Assembly (NCBI RefSeq): GCF_016863315.1
Contig: NZ_BOOQ01000002.1
Coordinates: forward strand, 372,001 to 436,000
DNA: 64,000 bases
Source: Planotetraspora silvatica
GTDB taxonomy: Bacteria > Actinomycetota > Actinomycetes > Streptosporangiales > Streptosporangiaceae
Direction of reading: 5' to 3'
The notes under the pieces were generated by a model. The model was not told the origin of the DNA and did no database searches. It saw only the letters and a program-made list of their open reading frames with translations. Below are positions 16,806 to 25,383 of the stretch, one piece after another (within the stretch, counting starts at the first letter, position 1; each line of letters starts with the position of its first letter). The position numbers and the translations under genes are program-made.

Positions 16806-17042
16806 TTAAACCAGCAGGCCGTCGAACTCGCCGTCCTTGACTCCCAGCACGAGGGCCCGGATCTCGTCGCGCGTATAGATGAGGGCCGGCCCGTCGGGGA
16901 AACGCGAGTTGCGGACGGCCACGCCCCCGTCGGGGAGCTCGGCCAGCTCCACGCAGTTGCCGGTCGAGTTGCTGTGGACGCTCTTCCGCCAGGTGACCCC
17001 GGTCAGGCTGTTTGCGGGCATCCCGTTATAAGTCTGCATCAT
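16806..17042 (-). CDS. DUF397 domain protein
   Basis: 78 residues with the DUF397 signature: WRKSVHSNSTGNCVELAEL, VAVRNSRFPDGPALIYT and FLDG-like FDGLLV at the end. DUF397 proteins are small partners of XRE-DUF5753 regulators in actinomycetes. The ATG at 17042 overlaps the stop of the upstream XRE gene by four bases (ATGA), implying translational coupling and a joint regulatory unit. Confidence 0.93.
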   Translation of the reverse strand: MMQTYNGMPANSLTGVTWRKSVHSNSTGNCVELAELPDGGVAVRNSRFPDGPALIYTRDEIRALVLGVKDGEFDGLLV

Positions 17043-17905
17043 GTCTCTCTGAGAAATTCGCCGAGAATCTCGGCGGTGCCCCCGGGCGTGGTGCTCTCCA
17101 CGCACAACTGCTCCATGGCCGTGAGGTAAGGATCGATGTCCTCACGCTTGTCCAGGTATAGGGCGCCCCACAACTGTTCGACGTAGACGACGTCGGACAG
17201 GTCGGACTCCGGGAAACGAAGGATCGTGAACGCTCCCCCCTCGGCCGCGTGCATGCCGAAACGGAAGGGCATCACCTGCAGGGTGATGTTGGGCAGCGTG
17301 GCGACCTCCAGCAGATGCTGAAGCTGCTCACGCATGATCCCTCCGCCTCCGATGGGACGCTTGAGCGCCGCCTCGTCCACGACGGCCCAGAGCCGAGGAC
17401 CGTCGGGGCGCGTCAGCCGTTCCTGTCGCTGCATGCGCAGATGCACGCGCTGTTCGATCTCTCCGTCCGGAGCGTCGGGGTAGCCCAGCTGGATCACCGC
17501 CCGCGCGTACGCCGCCGTCTGCAGCAGACCCGGCACGAACTGCACCTCGTAGGTGCGGATCACGCTGGCCGCTTCTTCGAGACCGACGTAGGTGATGAAC
17601 CAGTTCGGCAGTACCTCGCCGTACTTGTGCCACCAACCCGGCGTGTTCGCCTCGCGGACCATCTCCAACAGCCCGCGCCGTTCCGCGTCGTCACTGACGC
17701 CGTACAGCGTGAGCAGGTCCTCGACATCGCGTGTCTTGAACCCGACCCGGCCGAGCTCCATCCTGCTGATCTTCGATTCCGAGGCGCGGATGTGGAATCC
17801 GGCGACCTCGCGCGTGAGCCCCTGCGCCTCGCGCAACCGGCGAAGGCTGGCACCGAGCATGATTCGCCGAACTGTGGAGCCTGATCCCGGCGGATCTATC
17901 GACAC
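17039..17905 (-). CDS. XRE-family regulator with DUF5753 domain
   Basis: 288 residues. Residues 17-72 form the helix-turn-helix (LRRLREAQGLTREVAGFHIR, ESKISRMELGRVG), and about 100-280 is DUF5753 (NTPGWWHKYGEVLPNWFITY, VQFVPGLLQTAAYARAV). Such proteins (WhiJ-like) often pair with a DUF397 protein and a divergent HATPase, exactly the layout here. They regulate development and secondary metabolism in streptomycetes. Tandem TGCACRTGCA palindromes lie in the divergent control region. Confidence 0.93.
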   Translation of the reverse strand: MSIDPPGSGSTVRRIMLGASLRRLREAQGLTREVAGFHIRASESKISRMELGRVGFKTRDVEDLLTLYGVSDDAERRGLLEMVREANTPGWWHKYGEVLPNWFITYVGLEEAASVIRTYEVQFVPGLLQTAAYARAVIQLGYPDAPDGEIEQRVHLRMQRQERLTRPDGPRLWAVVDEAALKRPIGGGGIMREQLQHLLEVATLPNITLQVMPFRFGMHAAEGGAFTILRFPESDLSDVVYVEQLWGALYLDKREDIDPYLTAMEQLCVESTTPGGTAEILGEFLRET

Positions 17906-18006
17906 GTGCTATTCCTCCGCTTTGTGGACTGGTTCACAGTCTGTCAAAGATCGCCCCCTTCGTCCCGGGATTGTTTCGGGTAACCGTAGCGGGTGCAACA
18001 GCCGCT

Positions 18007-18034
18007 TGCACGTGCATTCGCTCTTGCACATGCA
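18007..18034. promoter_or_regulatory. Tandem palindromic operator in the XRE/ATPase divergent region
   Basis: TGCACGTGCA (perfect palindrome, 18007-18016) and TGCACATGCA (18025-18034), each preceded by T, are spaced 18 bp centre to centre between the divergent XRE and ATP-binding genes. This is a strong candidate binding site for the XRE-DUF5753 protein. Confidence 0.55.
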
Positions 18035-18059
18035 CAGGAGTGTCCACCATCATGATCTC

Positions 18060-18569
18060 GTGCAGTCCACGAACGTGACCCGTGGCCGAAATCAGTGGTC
18101 GGGGCTCGATTGGTGGCCCCCGATCGGCTGGTGGCCGGAGCCCGCACGCGATCTCCTCGATCCCGGATCGACCACCACGAGCGCCACCTTCGCCCTCCCC
18201 CCGAAGGCGGAGTCGGTCCATTCGGCGCGCAGTTTCGCCGCGGGAACCCTCTCCGGCTGGAACATGAGCCAGTTGCACGACAGCATGGAACTGGTCGTCT
18301 CCGAACTGGCGACGAACGCCCTGCGCCACGGGCTGATCCTCAGCGCGGCCCGTGACAGGGAGGTCATCCGGCTGTCGCTGATCCGCAGGGGCGCCCTGGT
18401 GACCTGCGCGATCACCGACCCGGGAGCCGAGGCCCCGGTGATGCGGGACCCGGCCCCCTTCGAACCGGGCGGCCTGGGGTTGCACATCGTCGAATCGCTG
18501 AGCGTGCGCTGGGGCTGGTGCTCCCTCGCCCCGCAGGGCAAGGCGGTCTGGGCCGTCCTGTCCGGCTGA
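18060..18569 (+). CDS. HATPase-fold anti-sigma-factor-like ATP-binding protein
   Basis: About 169 residues. It carries the HATPase N-box SELATNALRHG, followed by a G1-like DPGAEAP and the G2 motif GGLGLHIVESLSVRWGW. It belongs to the RsbW-like family common in actinomycetes, probably a kinase or antagonist acting on a sigma factor or anti-anti-sigma protein. It forms the standard trio with the divergent XRE-DUF5753 and DUF397 genes. The start is uncertain: ATG 18030 lies within the operator, while GTG 18060 keeps the operator upstream. Confidence 0.88.
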   Translation: MQSTNVTRGRNQWSGLDWWPPIGWWPEPARDLLDPGSTTTSATFALPPKAESVHSARSFAAGTLSGWNMSQLHDSMELVVSELATNALRHGLILSAARDREVIRLSLIRRGALVTCAITDPGAEAPVMRDPAPFEPGGLGLHIVESLSVRWGWCSLAPQGKAVWAVLSG

Positions 18570-18963
18570 CCCCCGTCCCCGACCCCCTCCGATGATCGTC
18601 CGGCTCCGGTTCACACTCCGCGGAGCCCGGCGAACTGTCCCGGCGGCGAACCCGGCGCCTGTCCTGACAGTCACACCTCAGTGGCGCCGGACCCGGTCCG
18701 CCGGCCGCGGAGCGCTCCCGTGCAGCCCGGAATGCACGGGAGCGCCCTCCGGCCGACGGCCCGATGGTGCGAATGCTCGGCACGGCAGCACCAGATGTGC
18801 TGAGATCGAACCGTAATAGGCGAACGGCATGGCCGTTTCGCAGCGATCGATGGAGAAATGTCGTGATCTCGGGGCTCGTGACCGCGCGCTGTATCCTGGC
18901 TCGCGACCCCCGTCAAGAGTGTGATCCGCATTACGGTGGCTTCCTGAGACTTCCGAGAGATCT
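18570..18963. other. Intergenic region, 394 bp
   Basis: It holds the perfect terminator at 18712-18745 and a short promoter-like stretch before the helicase-associated gene. I see no convincing gene. Confidence 0.6.
18712..18745. terminator. Stem-loop terminator
   Basis: Perfect 13-bp stem GCGCTCCCGTGCA / TGCACGGGAGCGC with an 8-base loop, about 140 bp past the ATP-binding gene and before the next plus-strand gene. Confidence 0.7.
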
Positions 18964-21345
18964 GTGATGGACGATCACCTAGTCGGCTGGCTGACCGCTC
19001 TCGATGAAGACCGGCTCGCCCGCGTCCTGGCCAACCGCCCGGACGCCATCGCCGCGCCGTGGCCCCGCAGGATCGACGCGCTCGCGCACCGGCTGACGAA
19101 CGGCTTCGCCCTCATGGAGGTCATGCGCGGCCTTCCCCTGCCGCCCCTGGAGATCCTGCAGGGGTGCCTGGTCATCGGCGGGCGTCCCACGGAGGACGAA
19201 CTGGCCCGTTTCCTCGGGGTGAGCACCTCCGAGGTCATCCCGTGGCTGGACCGCCTCTACGACCACGCTCTCGCCTGGCCGGCCCCCGACGGCAGGATCG
19301 ACCTCGCGGAGGCCGTCGCCCAGTGGTGGACGGCGCCGTGCGGGCTGGGCGAACCGCTGGCCGCCTACCTGGACTCCTGGATGCTCAACACCGAGGCGCT
19401 GCGTCGGCTGTGCCGCATCCTTGACCTGCCGTACCAGGGCGGCAAGCGGCAGGTGGCCGTGCGGATCATCGCGCTGCTGAGCGATTCGGAACGGCTCGCC
19501 GAGCTGGTCCGGCAGGCGCCGGACGGCACGATGGGGATGCTCGACGACTTCGCGTGGGACGGGCCGGTCCGGAGCGTCGACGGCAACCGCTTCGTCACAC
19601 CGGGGACGCCCGAGAAGTGGGCGGCCGAACACGGTCTGCTGTTCCGTACGCAGTGGGACGTGGCGGAGATGCCGCGCGAGGTGGCGCTCGCCCTGCGCGG
19701 GCCCGACTACCGCGGTCCCTTCACCCCCGACCCGCCCGACCTGGGCACGACGCGGATCGACCCCGAGGCCGTCGAGCACGCGATGTGCCTCGCCGCTCCG
19801 CACCTCGTCGACCGAGCCACCGCGTTGCTGGAGAACACCGACAAGACCCCGCTGCCGCTGCTGAAGAACGGCGGCGTCGGCGTGCGCGAGGTGAAGCGGG
19901 TGGCCCGTGAGACGGGCTGCTCCGAGGAGGAGACCCGGCTGCTGCTGGAGATCTCCGCCGTGGCCCGGCTGATCGCCTTGGACGAAGGCGCCGGCGGCCT
20001 GGTGCCCACCGACAGGTTCGACACGTGGCGGCTGGAGGACGCCCCGGTGCGGTTACGGGTGCTGCTGGCGGCGTGGTGGCGCATGGAGCGCTCGTCGCTG
20101 CGGCGGACGGAGAACCGCTACCCGACCGTCCTCGGCGACGACCCCGCGGGAGAGACGATCGCGCGAATCCGGTGGGCCGTGCTCGGCGCGCTCGCGATGG
20201 TCCCCGAGGGCAGGGGGTTCGCCACGCTCCCCGAACTCGTGCAGTCGGTCCACTGGCGGGCGCCGCTGCTCGACAGGCAGCTCCTCGCCGACTGCGCACC
20301 GGCGATCATCGAGGAGTCCCGGCTGCTCGGCCTGTGCGCGCACGACACGCTCACCGACCTCGGCCGGGCACTGGCCGCCCTCGGCACGATCGCCGGGAAC
20401 GAGGGCGACGAGACCGCACCCCAGATCGAGCACGATCCGGTGCTCGCGAAGTGCTCGGTGATGGCCCTCGCCGGAGCGCAGCGCACCGCGCTCTTCGGCG
20501 CCGATCTGACGGCCGTGGTCACCGGGCCGCCGTCGGTGGAGCTGTCGTCGCTGCTCGACCGGGCCGCCGACCGCGAGTCCCGGGGCGCGGCGTCGGTGTG
20601 GCGATTCAGTCCCGCGAGCGTACGGCGGGCGCTGGACTCCGGGGGCACCGCCGAATCCCTGCTGGCCGACCTGTCCACGGCGGGAACGCTTCCCCAGCCG
20701 CTCACGTACCTGGTCCATGACGTGGCCAGGCGGCACGGCGAGGTCACGGTGTCGTCGGTCGGCTGCATCATCCAGGGGTCCGATCCGGCGCTGCTGGCGG
20801 AGCTCGTCGCGCACCGGAGGCTGGCCAAGCTCGGGCTGAGGTTGCTCGCGCCGACCGTGCTCGCCGGATCCGCGCCCGCGGCGACGGCCCTGGCGACGCT
20901 GCGCGAGGCGGGCTACGCCCCGGTGCCCGTCGACGACGGCGCGGAGATCACGATCCGGCGCGCGCCCAACGCGGGCCGGTTGACGCTGCTTCCCGGCGGC
21001 CGGGTGGCCGAGCTCGACCCTCCCCCCTCGCTGCTCGAGCCGCCGCCCGATCCGCGCGAGCATGCCAGGCGCCTGCTCGTGAACGGCGGTTCCGCCGGGC
21101 CGGGCGGCCAGACCTGGGCCGTCATCGGCCGGATGGCGACGCGACTGCCGACCGCGCAGCAGTCGCTGCTCGGTTTCGTGGTGGACCGCGACGTCCGCGC
21201 GCTGATCACGTTGTCCGACGGCGTCACCGCGACGATCAGCCATGGCGAGCTGCGCAGCGGCGTGCTGGACGCGTGGTGTGAGGAAGCGGGCGACTACCTC
21301 GAGTTCCCCCTCAACGAGATCGCCTCCGTCACCAGCACGTACTGA
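18964..21345 (+). CDS. Helicase-associated (XPB/Ssl2-like N-terminal) domain protein
   Basis: 793 residues. The C-terminal half carries the Helicase_C_3/XPB-associated block (AGTLPQPLTYLVHDVARRHG, DPALLAELVAHRRLAKLGLR, LAPTVLAGSAP). The N-terminal half is winged-helix-like with repeated LARFLGVS-type motifs. Actinobacteria encode this large protein separately from the XPB helicase; a role in DNA repair or transcription is inferred from the domain only. No Walker A motif is visible, so it is not itself a helicase. It starts with GTG-ATG; either codon could be used. Confidence 0.88.
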   Translation: MMDDHLVGWLTALDEDRLARVLANRPDAIAAPWPRRIDALAHRLTNGFALMEVMRGLPLPPLEILQGCLVIGGRPTEDELARFLGVSTSEVIPWLDRLYDHALAWPAPDGRIDLAEAVAQWWTAPCGLGEPLAAYLDSWMLNTEALRRLCRILDLPYQGGKRQVAVRIIALLSDSERLAELVRQAPDGTMGMLDDFAWDGPVRSVDGNRFVTPGTPEKWAAEHGLLFRTQWDVAEMPREVALALRGPDYRGPFTPDPPDLGTTRIDPEAVEHAMCLAAPHLVDRATALLENTDKTPLPLLKNGGVGVREVKRVARETGCSEEETRLLLEISAVARLIALDEGAGGLVPTDRFDTWRLEDAPVRLRVLLAAWWRMERSSLRRTENRYPTVLGDDPAGETIARIRWAVLGALAMVPEGRGFATLPELVQSVHWRAPLLDRQLLADCAPAIIEESRLLGLCAHDTLTDLGRALAALGTIAGNEGDETAPQIEHDPVLAKCSVMALAGAQRTALFGADLTAVVTGPPSVELSSLLDRAADRESRGAASVWRFSPASVRRALDSGGTAESLLADLSTAGTLPQPLTYLVHDVARRHGEVTVSSVGCIIQGSDPALLAELVAHRRLAKLGLRLLAPTVLAGSAPAATALATLREAGYAPVPVDDGAEITIRRAPNAGRLTLLPGGRVAELDPPPSLLEPPPDPREHARRLLVNGGSAGPGGQTWAVIGRMATRLPTAQQSLLGFVVDRDVRALITLSDGVTATISHGELRSGVLDAWCEEAGDYLEFPLNEIASVTSTY

Positions 21346-21372
21346 CCGTCACGCTCTCCCGCGCGACGCTTC

Positions 21373-21490
21373 ACCGCGTACCGCGTCACGTCACCGGCAC
21401 TTCCCGCGGACGGACTCACATCGTGCCGCGGCGCAGCACCGGCACTTCCCGGCGGACGGCCTCACAACGTTCCGCAGCGGCGCAGCACCA
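21373..21490. repeat. Imperfect direct repeat at the 3' end of the M20 peptidase gene
   Basis: A segment of about 45 bases containing CACCGGCACTTCCCGCGGAC, then CTCACA and GCGGCGCAGCACC, occurs twice in tandem with substitutions and small indels. The second copy covers the last codons and stop of the minus-strand peptidase gene, so the first looks like a duplicated gene end. Confidence 0.65.
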
Positions 21491-22739
21491 GAAGGGCGAG
21501 CGCCCGCGTGACCTCGTGCATCTCGCGCAGGTCGACCTGCTCGCGCGGCGCGTGGGCGAACCGCACGTCGCCCGGGCCGTAGTGCAGCGTGGGGACGCCG
21601 CCCGCCGCGTACAGACGCAGGTCGCTCCCGTACGGCGCGGCCGTGGTCCCCGGCCTGTCCCCCGTCACGTCGGCGACCGCCTGGCCGAGTTCACCCAGCA
21701 GGGGGTGCCCCTCGGGAAGCCGGCCGCTCGCGAACTGCCCGCCCGGCCAGGTGACGGCGACGGGGTTGGCCCGCAACCACGGGTCGTCGAGGTCGGCCAG
21801 CGCGCCCTCCAGCGCGGCCCGGGCGTCGGCGGGGTCCTCGTCGAGCCGCACGCCGAGACGGCCTTCCGCCACCAGCAGGTCGGGCACGCTGCTCGCCCAG
21901 TCGCCCGCTCGCATGGTGCCGATCTCGATCGGATAGGGCAGGGGGTTCCCGGTGAACAGCGGATCGGCGTCGCGGTTGCGGTCCGCCTCCAGCCGGCGGA
22001 CCGCCTGGAAGACCGGCCAGAACGCCTCGATCGCGTTGACGCCTTCGTATCGGGTCGCACCGTGGGCGGCCCGGCCCGGCACTTCGAGGCGGAAGGTGAG
22101 CGCCCCGGCGTTGGCTGTGATGATCTTTCCGCTCGTGGGCTCGGTGATCACCGCCGCCTCGCCGCCGTGTCCGCGGGCGAGCGTGGCGAACGCGCCGAGC
22201 CCGCCGTCCTCCTCGCTCACCACGCAGTGCAGGGCGAGCGGGCGGGCGAGCCGTACTCCGGCCCGGCGGATCGCCCGGACGACGGCGAGGTTGGCCGCGA
22301 GACCCGCCTTCATGTCGCAGGCGCCCCGGCCGTGCAGGGTGGTGCCCGTGAGGCGGGCGCCGAACGGGTCCTGCCCCTCCCATTTGGCCGGGTCGCCGAT
22401 CGGCACGACGTCGACGTGTCCCTGGAGGATCAGGCCGGGCTCGCCCTCGCCTTCGGTGACGCCGACGACGCCGTAGCCTTCGGACCGCTCCGCCTCGGTG
22501 CCGGGGAATCCCTCCCTGGACCTGAGGTCGCCGAGGTCCAGCTTCCACATGTCGACGTCGAGGTCGCATTCGGTCAGCATGCGGGCGAACCGGTCCTGGA
22601 GTTCGGACTCGGCGGCCGTGCCCGTCACGCTCGGCACCCGCACCAGATCGGCGAGCAGGCGCACGGTGCCAGCCTCGTCCACGGCGTCCAGGACCGCCGC
22701 CTCGACACTCGCCGAGCTTCCGGGTGCGTCGTCGTTCAT
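21462..22739 (-). CDS. M20-family metallopeptidase/deacylase (ArgE/DapE-like)
   Basis: 425 residues. Metal-site motifs are LILQGHVDVVP (His, Asp), LHGRGACDMKAGLAA (Asp) and CVVSEEDGGLGA (the Glu pair), and a dimerisation lid follows (EVPGRAAHGATRYEGVNAIEAF). It is a zinc-dependent amidohydrolase releasing an acyl group from an amino acid or small peptide. Length and motifs fit the ArgE/DapE deacetylase subfamily; the substrate is undetermined. The start is ATG 22739. Confidence 0.92.
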   Translation of the reverse strand: MNDDAPGSSASVEAAVLDAVDEAGTVRLLADLVRVPSVTGTAAESELQDRFARMLTECDLDVDMWKLDLGDLRSREGFPGTEAERSEGYGVVGVTEGEGEPGLILQGHVDVVPIGDPAKWEGQDPFGARLTGTTLHGRGACDMKAGLAANLAVVRAIRRAGVRLARPLALHCVVSEEDGGLGAFATLARGHGGEAAVITEPTSGKIITANAGALTFRLEVPGRAAHGATRYEGVNAIEAFWPVFQAVRRLEADRNRDADPLFTGNPLPYPIEIGTMRAGDWASSVPDLLVAEGRLGVRLDEDPADARAALEGALADLDDPWLRANPVAVTWPGGQFASGRLPEGHPLLGELGQAVADVTGDRPGTTAAPYGSDLRLYAAGGVPTLHYGPGDVRFAHAPREQVDLREMHEVTRALALLVLRRCGTL

Positions 22740-22782
22740 GCGGTGACTGTACGGCTTTCGCCTCGGCGTCGCGGAGCCGCGG

Positions 22783-23328
22783 TCAGCCAACGGACAGGCG
22801 GCTGAACCGGACCTCGAATCCGCCGCCTCTCGGTGCGGCGCACATCGCTCCCGCGAGCGCCCGGACCTCTGGGGGGAAGTAGGCCAGGCGGAGCATGTGC
22901 ACCGGCTCGGCCCCGTCGAGGCCGTACCGGACGATGACGGTGTCTCCCTCGCGCGCGATGTCGATGGTCACCGATTCCGGCGTGCCCGGCGCGGGGACGA
23001 CCGACCAGTCGGAGTAGCCCCGGGTGACGACCACGCTGAGCTGGTAGGCCCCGTCGACGAACTCGACGCCGGCCTTGACCCAGTTCTCCTCGTCGATCCG
23101 CAGGATGGCGCCGGCCTGGTCGTACTGGTCGGCGTAGTCGGCGGAGAACGTCGCCGTGACGCGCGTGTCCCCCTCGACCTCGCGGACGAACATGGGGGCG
23201 TTGTCGAAGGAGTAGCCGTAGTGGGCCTTCTGCCACAGGTCGGTGTCGGGGTCCGCGACCACGCGCAGCCCGTCCTCCGCGGCCCACTCACGAGGTTCGT
23301 TGATCCACTTGTAGGCGTCGAATGACAT
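22783..23328 (-). CDS. DUF1349 domain protein
   Basis: 181 residues, matching the concanavalin-like DUF1349 fold: WINEPREWAAEDGLRVVADP, TDLWQKAHYGYSFDNAPMF, YDQAGAILRIDEENWVKAGVEF and RLAYFPPEVRALAGAMCAAP. These proteins resemble beta-sandwich carbohydrate-binding regions, but the biochemical role is unknown. It has no signal peptide. ATG 23328 gives the usual MSF start. Confidence 0.92.
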   Translation of the reverse strand: MSFDAYKWINEPREWAAEDGLRVVADPDTDLWQKAHYGYSFDNAPMFVREVEGDTRVTATFSADYADQYDQAGAILRIDEENWVKAGVEFVDGAYQLSVVVTRGYSDWSVVPAPGTPESVTIDIAREGDTVIVRYGLDGAEPVHMLRLAYFPPEVRALAGAMCAAPRGGGFEVRFSRLSVG

Positions 23329-23674
23329 TCTGCGATCTTGTCACGGGGCGGGCCGGCAATGCCAGACCGGGACAAAGGTGCCAAATAAGATCTACCATCC
23401 CATTTGATCCTTTTGTCCACTTTACTGTCTCTTTGATTATAGTTGAGGCAGAAGTCATGCTTTGGTAAGGCATATCCCCATATCGCAAAGCCGTCGTGTT
23501 CCTGGCCCCACGGGAACGTGTCCGCCCCCGCAATGAACCCCGCCCGCGCGGGGCCGTTCGCCCGACCCAGGCGTACGCAGCGCTCGCCGTACACTCACCG
23601 ATCCTTCCGGAGGCCTTCCTCGACGGTCGCCCGCTCCCTCGCGGGCCCCTGCGATCGAAGCGAAAGGCCCCCCG
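23329..23674. other. Intergenic region between divergent genes, 346 bp
   Basis: It is unusually AT-rich at about 23385-23480 for this genome, suggesting promoters for the DUF1349 gene and the DPBB protein. I saw no RNA motif that I could support. Confidence 0.5.
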
Positions 23675-24172
23675 ATGCAGAAGCGAACCTCTCAGGCGAT
23701 CGCCACGATCACGTGCTGCGCGGCCCTCACCGCCGGCACTGCGTCAGCCGCACACGCCGCGACTCCCCAGGCGCCGCCGGCGTCCTCGCCCCGCGCCGCC
23801 ACCGCGACACCCGCCGCCCTGCCGTCCGGTACGGCGACCGCCACCTCGTTCTGGGACGGTGTGACCGCGTCGGGCAAGCCGATGCGGTATCAGACGATCG
23901 CGAGCCCGTACTGGCCGCTCGGCACCACCGTCAAGATCACCTACGGAGACAAGACCGCGGTCGGGGTCGTCGAGGACTTCGGCCCGGCGGAATGGGCCGT
24001 CGCGCAGCACGACATCCCGGCCATCGTCGACCTGTCCGAGGAGATGATGGCGGGCCTCACCGGCGTGCGCTCCAACAGCGTGCACGTCCGGTTCCAGGTC
24101 CTCAGCTGGGGAACCGGCCGTGTTTTCCGCAGCGCCGGCACCGGCTACGACCTGGCCATGGGGCGCGGCTGA
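23675..24172 (+). CDS. Secreted double-psi beta-barrel (RlpA-like) protein
   Basis: 165 residues. A signal peptide (RTSQAIATITCCAALTAGTASAAHA) is followed by a Pro/Ala linker, then an RlpA-like double-psi beta-barrel: ATSFWDGVTASGKPMRYQTIA, WPLGTTVKITYGDKTAVGVV, then the catalytic-type Asp in EDFGP and AIVDLSEEMMAGL. The family includes lytic transglycosylases and expansin-like wall proteins. The ATG 23675 start is followed by a typical n-region. Confidence 0.85.
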   Translation: MQKRTSQAIATITCCAALTAGTASAAHAATPQAPPASSPRAATATPAALPSGTATATSFWDGVTASGKPMRYQTIASPYWPLGTTVKITYGDKTAVGVVEDFGPAEWAVAQHDIPAIVDLSEEMMAGLTGVRSNSVHVRFQVLSWGTGRVFRSAGTGYDLAMGRG

Positions 24173-24246
24173 CACCCTGCCGCCACGACTTCCCGCCGCT
24201 GCGCCGCCATGACGGACGGCCTGCCCGTCGCGCGTACACTTCCACC

Positions 24247-24567
24247 GTGGCCGACCCCAAGTTCGAAATCCAGATGCTGCACGACCGCGTGATGGTCATG
24301 GTGGAGCCGGAGACCGAGGAGCGGCGCAGCAGCGCGGGCATCGTCATCCCCGCCACCGTCAAACTGGCCAACCGGCTCGTCTGGGGTGAGGTCTGCGGCG
24401 CCGGTTCGAGCGTCCGGGCCGTCAAGGCCGGCGACAAGGTCCTGTTCAACCCCGAGGAACAGTTCGAGGTAGAGGTGCAGGGCCGGCTCTACCTCGTGAT
24501 GCGCGAGCGCGACCTGCACGCCGTCGCCACGCAGCAGACCGACCACGGCACCGGCCTCTACCTGTAG
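24247..24567 (+). CDS. GroES-family co-chaperonin (paralogue)
   Basis: 106 residues, GroES fold: IQMLHDRVMVMVEPETEERR, SAGIVIPATVKL, GEVCGAGSSVRAVKAGDKVLFNP, a beta strand FEVEVQGRLYLVMRERDLHAV and an extra tail. GroES caps GroEL. No groEL is adjacent and the mobile loop is altered, so it is probably an accessory GroES-like protein rather than the main one. GTG start at 24247. Confidence 0.88.
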   Translation: MADPKFEIQMLHDRVMVMVEPETEERRSSAGIVIPATVKLANRLVWGEVCGAGSSVRAVKAGDKVLFNPEEQFEVEVQGRLYLVMRERDLHAVATQQTDHGTGLYL

Positions 24568-25254
24568 ACGCGTTCGCCGGGCCGTACGAACACGGCGTCC
24601 GCGTCATACGTGGTCGCAGCCGTTCGCGGGTCAGGCACGCGCCGATGTCACCCGCCTGTGCGCTCCGCCTGCCGGTCCGCTGTCTGTCCCGGACCGTTTT
24701 CCAAGTGGAATTCGAATCTGTTTCTAGAGTGCCGACGCGTGCCGCACCAGGGGCCCTGGTATAGCGCTTTCCCGTATTCATAGGCATTTTCGCCCCCGGA
24801 CCCGTGGATCACGCGGGTATTGCCGGCCCATATCGGAAGTCGGGTTACCAGTCGGTAACACAGCTCGAATGAGCACACCCCTCCCTCTTCATTGACGATG
24901 ACCGGCCCGTACGTCTCGACCGGGTGGGATATCAGGAGAGCGTCCTCGCGACCTGCGGCGACCACGAGGCCCTGCCCGGACGGGGGTTTCAGGCCTCCGG
25001 AGCCCGACTCTCGCGAATACCCGGCACGAAATTACCGAGCTTGTTGTGGACACCTTTTGATGCTCGCTTTGTTGCATCGCCGCTAAACCTGCCATCGGGT
25101 ACAGGCCCGGCGGTTTCTCCGGCCGACCGGAAGCGCCTTAAGGAATGAACGGATAAAAACAGCCGTCCAGTGGCGTTCATCCGGCGATTTGCGCCGTTAT
25201 TGGGGGTATTGTCCGAATCGTCACAGTTAGAGAAACTGCCACAGGGAGGGATCG
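24568..25254. other. 687-bp stretch without a supported gene
   Basis: The base composition is noticeably less GC-rich than its surroundings from about 24690 to 25250. A 105-codon minus-strand frame (24648-24965) is open but has weak codon bias and no recognisable motif. The region probably contains the promoter and 5' leader of the peptide ORF and ABC exporter that follow. Confidence 0.45.
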
Positions 25255-25383
25255 ATGAGCATAAGCAACGTCTTCCCGTCGGGGGCTCGCACCCCCAGTA
25301 GTTGGGGCAGCTGGGGCGGCGGCTGGCGGCGGTGCGGGTGCCGGCGACGCTGGCGCTGCAGGCGGCGCCGGTGCTGGTGGTGA
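25255..25383 (+). CDS. Arg/Trp/Cys-rich leader or precursor peptide ORF upstream of ABC exporter
   Basis: 42 codons from ATG 25255, with GGGAGGG at 25244-25250 giving a strong ribosome site. The C-terminal half is WRRCGCRRRWRCRRRRCWW; in total there are 11 Arg, 6 Trp and 4 Cys. The stop TGA overlaps the best exporter start (GTGA at 25380-25383), and a 12-bp stem-loop follows 20 bases later. This suggests a regulatory leader peptide or a cationic export substrate. Caution: in the exporter's frame the same DNA also has G/C third positions, and an out-of-frame reading of GC-rich code favours Arg/Trp/Cys. Confidence 0.4.
   Translation: MSISNVFPSGARTPSSWGSWGGGWRRCGCRRRWRCRRRRCWW

Noticed and set aside
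18052-18078. Nine-codon leader ORF ahead of the HATPase gene
   Set aside because: An ATG with a distant AGGAG opens a very short frame; too short to separate from chance.
23496-23674. c-di-AMP riboswitch ahead of the DPBB gene
   Set aside because: Such riboswitches often precede wall-hydrolase genes, but the conserved core sequences are not recognisable here.
24648-24965. 105-codon minus-strand gene
   Set aside because: Weak third-position G/C bias, no motif and no ribosome site of note.
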